Origin: JBBIQS01 sp037442205 | GTDB lineage: Bacteria; Myxococcota; Myxococcia; Myxococcales; UBA5297 | Direction of reading: 5' to 3' | Length of the DNA: 64,000 bases | Assembly: GCA_037442205.1 (NCBI GenBank) | Contig: JBBIQS010000031.1 | Coordinates: 16,613 to 80,612 of the forward strand | In this document: positions 61,071-64,000 of the stretch, piece after piece | Numbering within the stretch: the stretch's first letter is position 1 | Layout: each line of letters opens with the position of its first letter | Notes under the pieces: model-generated | Told to the model about the DNA's origin: nothing | What the model saw: the letters and a program-made list of their open reading frames with translations, nothing else | Database searches by the model: none | Translations under genes and position numbers: made by a program

Positions 61071-62429
61071 CTAGAAGGTCACCATTCCGGTGGCCATCAG
61101 CGAGAAGACGTTGACCTCGCTGATGCGGAAGCGGCGGCCGGGCAGGTCGTAGCGGAAGTCGAAGTTGGGGTTGATCTCGTGGGTCGCATTGCCCAGGTCG
61201 ACGCACTTCTGGCCGGCGATGCCCTTGCAGCTGTTGTCGAGGTCGCGGCCCACCTGCTCGTTGGTCAGCCAGTGCTCGGTGTCGTGATAGAGGCTGGCGG
61301 TCAACCGCAGCTGGGCGAACTCGGCCATGCGCGCGTAGAGGCCGATCTTGCCGCCCACGGTCAGGTAGTCCTCGGTGTAGAGCAGCTTGCCCAGGATGTC
61401 CGACATCTCGTTGTAGTAGCGGCCCTCGCTGGTGTACTGGCCGAGGAACTGGATGTCGATGCCGATCCGCTGGTGCTTGCCCGGGTCGTCGTAGAAGTAG
61501 AACTCCGACCCGAACAGGAACTGGCCGACGTGCGGCGGCTTGATCCCGGTCTCGGCGCGGGTCCAGGGGCCGACCCCGCAGTTGTCCGGGCCGTAGCCCA
61601 GCGTCGCCTTGTTGTCGCAGTTCGAGTAGGACGGCGCGCCCACCGGCTTGGGCAGGGTGTAGGCCAGCCTCACGTAGGGATCGACCGGGCCCAGCTTCTT
61701 GGAAACCGCGGTGGCGAAGGCGAAGCGGTGCACCTTGTCGCCGAAGCCGCCGGGCTTGCTCTCCGAGGTGGGCGCGGTGGGATCGACCATGTCGAAGGCC
61801 GGCACGTAGTAGTCGGCGCTGACGGTCCAGGTCGGCTTGGTGTCGTCCTTGACGTCGGTGAAGATCGCCCAGGTCAGCCCGACGTTGGGGCTGGTCCAGC
61901 CGGCGCGCCAGGCGCCGACGGGCACGTCGAAGATCGGCACCGCCCCGGAGAAGCTGTCGCCCTTGCAGGTGCTGGCGGTCAGGTTCCCGCGCGAGTCGAT
62001 GCAGTTGTTGGTGATGGTCGAGTTGGCCGAGGAAGTGACCGGTTTGCCGTTCTTGTCCAGGCCCGGGTAGCCGAAGGACTTCACGTCGCTGAAGACCATC
62101 GAGATGCCGACGTGTAGCTCCAGGTCCTGGTAGAGGCCGAAGGCGGCGCGGATCGGTAGCTGCTGGGTGACCTCGGTGTAGCGCAGCTCGAGGACGTCGG
62201 CGACGTGGCCGGCGCCGTAGTCGTCGGGCTGGTGGCGCTCGCGGGTGATGGTGCCGCGCCGCTGGATGCGCTCGAAGGCGGCGCTGGGCTCGAAGTCGAA
62301 GGGGTTGTCGATCTCGAAGGCGGTGGCGGTGTGCGTGACCTCGGCCGCCCGGGAGCGGCCGGGGGCGATCAGGCACACCGCCAGCAGAGCGGCGAGGAGG
62401 GTGGAACGTGCCGAGGGGTGGGCGGTCAT
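61071..62429 (-). CDS. Predicted outer-membrane beta-barrel protein
   Basis: A 452-residue protein from ATG 62429 (GGAGG just upstream) with a Sec signal MTAHPSARSTLLAALLAVCLIAPGRSRA. The mature part shows alternating amphipathic strands and aromatic-Gly turns (TWTVSADYYVPAF, VGQFLFGSEFYFYDD, LRLTASLYHDTEHW), and the last residue is Phe in SLMATGMVTF, the usual C-terminal sorting signal of barrel proteins. Four Cys occur in loops and may form disulfides. It has no TonB box. Transporter or porin function is likely, but the substrate is not evident. It is the same strand as but not clearly co-transcribed with the lipoprotein upstream. Confidence 0.78.
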   Translation of the reverse strand: MTAHPSARSTLLAALLAVCLIAPGRSRAAEVTHTATAFEIDNPFDFEPSAAFERIQRRGTITRERHQPDDYGAGHVADVLELRYTEVTQQLPIRAAFGLYQDLELHVGISMVFSDVKSFGYPGLDKNGKPVTSSANSTITNNCIDSRGNLTASTCKGDSFSGAVPIFDVPVGAWRAGWTSPNVGLTWAIFTDVKDDTKPTWTVSADYYVPAFDMVDPTAPTSESKPGGFGDKVHRFAFATAVSKKLGPVDPYVRLAYTLPKPVGAPSYSNCDNKATLGYGPDNCGVGPWTRAETGIKPPHVGQFLFGSEFYFYDDPGKHQRIGIDIQFLGQYTSEGRYYNEMSDILGKLLYTEDYLTVGGKIGLYARMAEFAQLRLTASLYHDTEHWLTNEQVGRDLDNSCKGIAGQKCVDLGNATHEINPNFDFRYDLPGRRFRISEVNVFSLMATGMVTF

Positions 62430-62583
62430 CGCGCCTCCGCAAACCGGCAGCTCGCGCCGCCGGAGCGCATCGGCCTCGAGAGGCTCTAAATGCGCAGGAA
62501 TACGGGAAAAGCTACTGGAGGGGGTGGGGGGAGTCAAGAATGCGACGAGGTCCACTCGCCGACGGAGCGAACCCGCGGAAAAA

Positions 62584-63852
62584 TCAGGGTTTGGGCGATT
62601 CGCCGGCCCCTGGCGGAGTCGGGCCGTCGCGCATCGCCCCCTGCCGCCAGCACGAGCGGGGCTGCGGCGAGCCGGCCTCGGGGAAGAGGCACGGCTCCTT
62701 ACCGGCCTCGAGGCGCCATCCGGGCTTCGAGACGACCACGCGCGCCGCCCCGCCGCCGGCCGGGGTCAGAATGACCCTCAGCGCGCAAGGGCCGGGGCAG
62801 GAGATGGGACCGCGGCCCTGGAAGAAGGCCAGGCTGCCTTCGGGGACCGGGAACTGGCTCACCTCGAAGTCGAGCGCGGGATCGCACGCCGGACCCAGCT
62901 CCGGCGGACAGGCCTGCGCCGCCGCCGACTCCAGCGGCTCCTTGAAGGATCCGGTCCAGTCGGGTTCGTGAAACACGCCTTCTTTCCCCAGGTTGAGCGT
63001 CCGCAGGCCGAAGCTGCGCGGCTCGGACGAGCCCGGCGGGACGGTGCGCAGCCGCAGCTCGGGGGCGCCGTCGCCGTCGAGGTCCACCAGCCGGTAGTCG
63101 AAGGCTTCGCCGTAGGGCCCGGCCTGTGCGGCGAGGGTCAGCTGCCGCGTCGACTCGCGGTAGAGCAGCACCGCCACGCCTTTGAGCCCGCCCTCCTTGC
63201 GATGCAGCGGCAGATCGATCAGCCAGTCGTCGCCGACTTTGAGCGGGCCCTGGCGCGGCTCCTCGACGGCGAACCCGGGAGAGAGCCGGCTCGAGCCGAC
63301 CTCGAGAGAGGCCTCCAGCTTGCCATCGCGCAAGAGCTCGACCACGCCGCGGGGAGGCTCGGTGCAGCCGCGCTGGCGCAGCTCGAAGGGCGACCTCCCC
63401 GGCGGCAACAGGACCTTCACGAAGACCGGCCAGCGGCAGGGTTCGACCGCTGGCGTCTGCGCGGATTCGGTGAAGAGCTCGGCCAGCAGCGTCGCCCGGC
63501 GACAGACCGGCCCGCGGCCCATGGGCGCGCCGTCGAGATTTCCGTAGCAGTACTCGCCGACGCGCCAGCGGCGGGGAACGAACCCATCCTTGGCGACCGA
63601 GACGAGGCACTGGGCGGGCAACCCGAAGCCCAGCCCGCCCGCCCAGGCGATGCCTGAATCGTCGCTCGGCGAGGCGTGGACCCCGGAGAGATCCATCCCC
63701 GGGCAGTCGAAGGAGATGGTCGCTCCGGCGATCGGCTTGCCAGGTCCCTCGGCGCCGGGAGCGGGGACCTCGGTCACTCGGATGCGGTGGTGCCAGGCCG
63801 GATCGCAGCTGAAGAGCAGAGCGCAGGCCAGCGCGGCCGCAACGGTTCGCAT
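62584..63852 (-). CDS. Large lipoprotein with carboxypeptidase-regulatory-like N-terminus
   Basis: A 422-residue protein from ATG 63852 with signal MRTVAAALACALLFSCDP (lipobox Cys16). Early in the mature part, GKPIAGATISFDCPG followed by SDDSGIAWAGGLGFG looks like a carboxypeptidase-regulatory/CarboxypepD-type beta sandwich. Later, RLVDLDGDGAPELRLRTV resembles an FG-GAP-like calcium repeat. Several paired Cys are spread through the C-terminus, and the last 20 residues are Gly/Pro-rich. No enzyme motif. The ATG is 3 nt after the stop of the response-regulator gene on the same strand, so the two are likely co-transcribed. Confidence 0.75.
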   Translation of the reverse strand: MRTVAAALACALLFSCDPAWHHRIRVTEVPAPGAEGPGKPIAGATISFDCPGMDLSGVHASPSDDSGIAWAGGLGFGLPAQCLVSVAKDGFVPRRWRVGEYCYGNLDGAPMGRGPVCRRATLLAELFTESAQTPAVEPCRWPVFVKVLLPPGRSPFELRQRGCTEPPRGVVELLRDGKLEASLEVGSSRLSPGFAVEEPRQGPLKVGDDWLIDLPLHRKEGGLKGVAVLLYRESTRQLTLAAQAGPYGEAFDYRLVDLDGDGAPELRLRTVPPGSSEPRSFGLRTLNLGKEGVFHEPDWTGSFKEPLESAAAQACPPELGPACDPALDFEVSQFPVPEGSLAFFQGRGPISCPGPCALRVILTPAGGGAARVVVSKPGWRLEAGKEPCLFPEAGSPQPRSCWRQGAMRDGPTPPGAGESPKP

Positions 63853-63855
63853 GGG

Positions 63856-64000
63856 CTACCTGGCCTTCTCGCCCTCGGGCTCGCGCAGGCCGAATTCCTT
63901 CATCTTTATCTGCAGGCTCTTGCGCGAGATCTTGAGCTTCTTGGCGGCCTGGGTGACGTTGCCGCCGGTCTCGACCAGGGCCTTGGTGATCAGGTCGCGC
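63856..64000 (-). CDS. C-terminal Fis-type HTH of an NtrC-family regulator (partial)
   Basis: Only the last 48 codons are inside the window; the gene continues beyond the right edge. They read DLITKALVETGGNVTQAAK then KLKISRKSLQIKMKEFGLRE and a short polar tail. This is the Fis/HTH-8 helix-turn-helix at the end of sigma-54-dependent activators such as NtrC, which bind enhancer DNA. The preceding AAA+ and receiver domains are not visible. It is directly upstream of, and likely in an operon with, the lipoprotein gene at 62584. Confidence 0.85.
   Translation of the reverse strand, partial: RDLITKALVETGGNVTQAAKKLKISRKSLQIKMKEFGLREPEGEKAR

Overview
The window is high-GC, gene-dense chromosomal DNA that most resembles a myxobacterium or a close relative (Myxococcota / former Deltaproteobacteria). 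The grounds are a lipoprotein-rich proteome, a eukaryote-like Ser/Thr kinase next to a giant TPR protein, stand-alone PilZ-type proteins of the kind abundant in Myxococcus, VWA/CoxE and Cys-rich lipoproteins, and strong GC3 bias that leaves long open frames on antisense strands. No rRNA, tRNA, CRISPR array, prophage or insertion-sequence transposase was recognised.

Layout. 1-5.9 kb: the start of a Cys-rich lipoprotein (runs off the left edge), greA behind an attenuator-like leader, recG with a long N-terminal extension, and a CPA2 cation/proton antiporter whose stop codon overlaps that of recG. 6.2-9.35 kb: four uncharacterised genes with zinc ribbons, a two-helix membrane protein and a tandem beta-domain protein. 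9.5-16.6 kb: divergent giant TPR protein and Ser/Thr kinase. 16.6-24.1 kb: hemH, a lipoprotein, a membrane-anchored MutS-like ATPase, algH-like gene, fumC, lgt-like gene and a flavin reductase. 24.2-26.06 kb: small Cys protein, tusA-like and mnmA-like sulfur-transfer genes ending in a strong terminator. 26-34.5 kb: a secreted H-lectin-like protein, coiled-coil/PilZ protein, ATP-grasp-like enzyme, lipoprotein, ThDP enzyme and OmpA-like protein, with two copies of a MITE-like palindromic element. 34.6-38.6 kb: AlkX/YcaQ-like glycosylase convergent with lon, which has a heat-shock-like promoter and a terminator lying inside the neighbouring gene. 38.8-44.6 kb: a repeat-built lipoprotein and a CoA-transferase pair split by a lipoprotein gene. 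44.8-46.3 kb: an AT-richer, tightly overlapping three-gene cassette that looks like MqsR/MqsA toxin-antitoxin plus a third gene, with a palindrome inside its promoter. 46.4-54.8 kb: sugar dehydrogenase, SAM-cleaving DUF62 protein, PilZ protein, RlmD-type methyltransferase, VWA protein, triheme cytochrome and a zinc metalloprotease lipoprotein. 54.9-61 kb: translation cluster rpsP-rimM-trmD-rplS, then a Rad50-like ATPase with a degenerate P-loop, a small membrane protein, yraN and rsmI. 61-64 kb: an outer-membrane protein, a lipoprotein and the end of an NtrC-type regulator.

Most of the window is ordinary housekeeping and envelope biology. The accessory signals worth attention are the MqsRA-like triad (44.9-46.3 kb), the degenerate membrane-spanning Rad50-like protein embedded in the ribosomal-protein neighbourhood, the attenuator-like greA leader, the families of dispersed palindromic repeats, and a set of genes whose putative -10 hexamer lies only 7-8 nt before the ATG, suggesting leaderless transcripts. 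Starts were chosen by Shine-Dalgarno (SD) position and family alignment from memory; no database search was possible, so family names are recognition, not computed hits.
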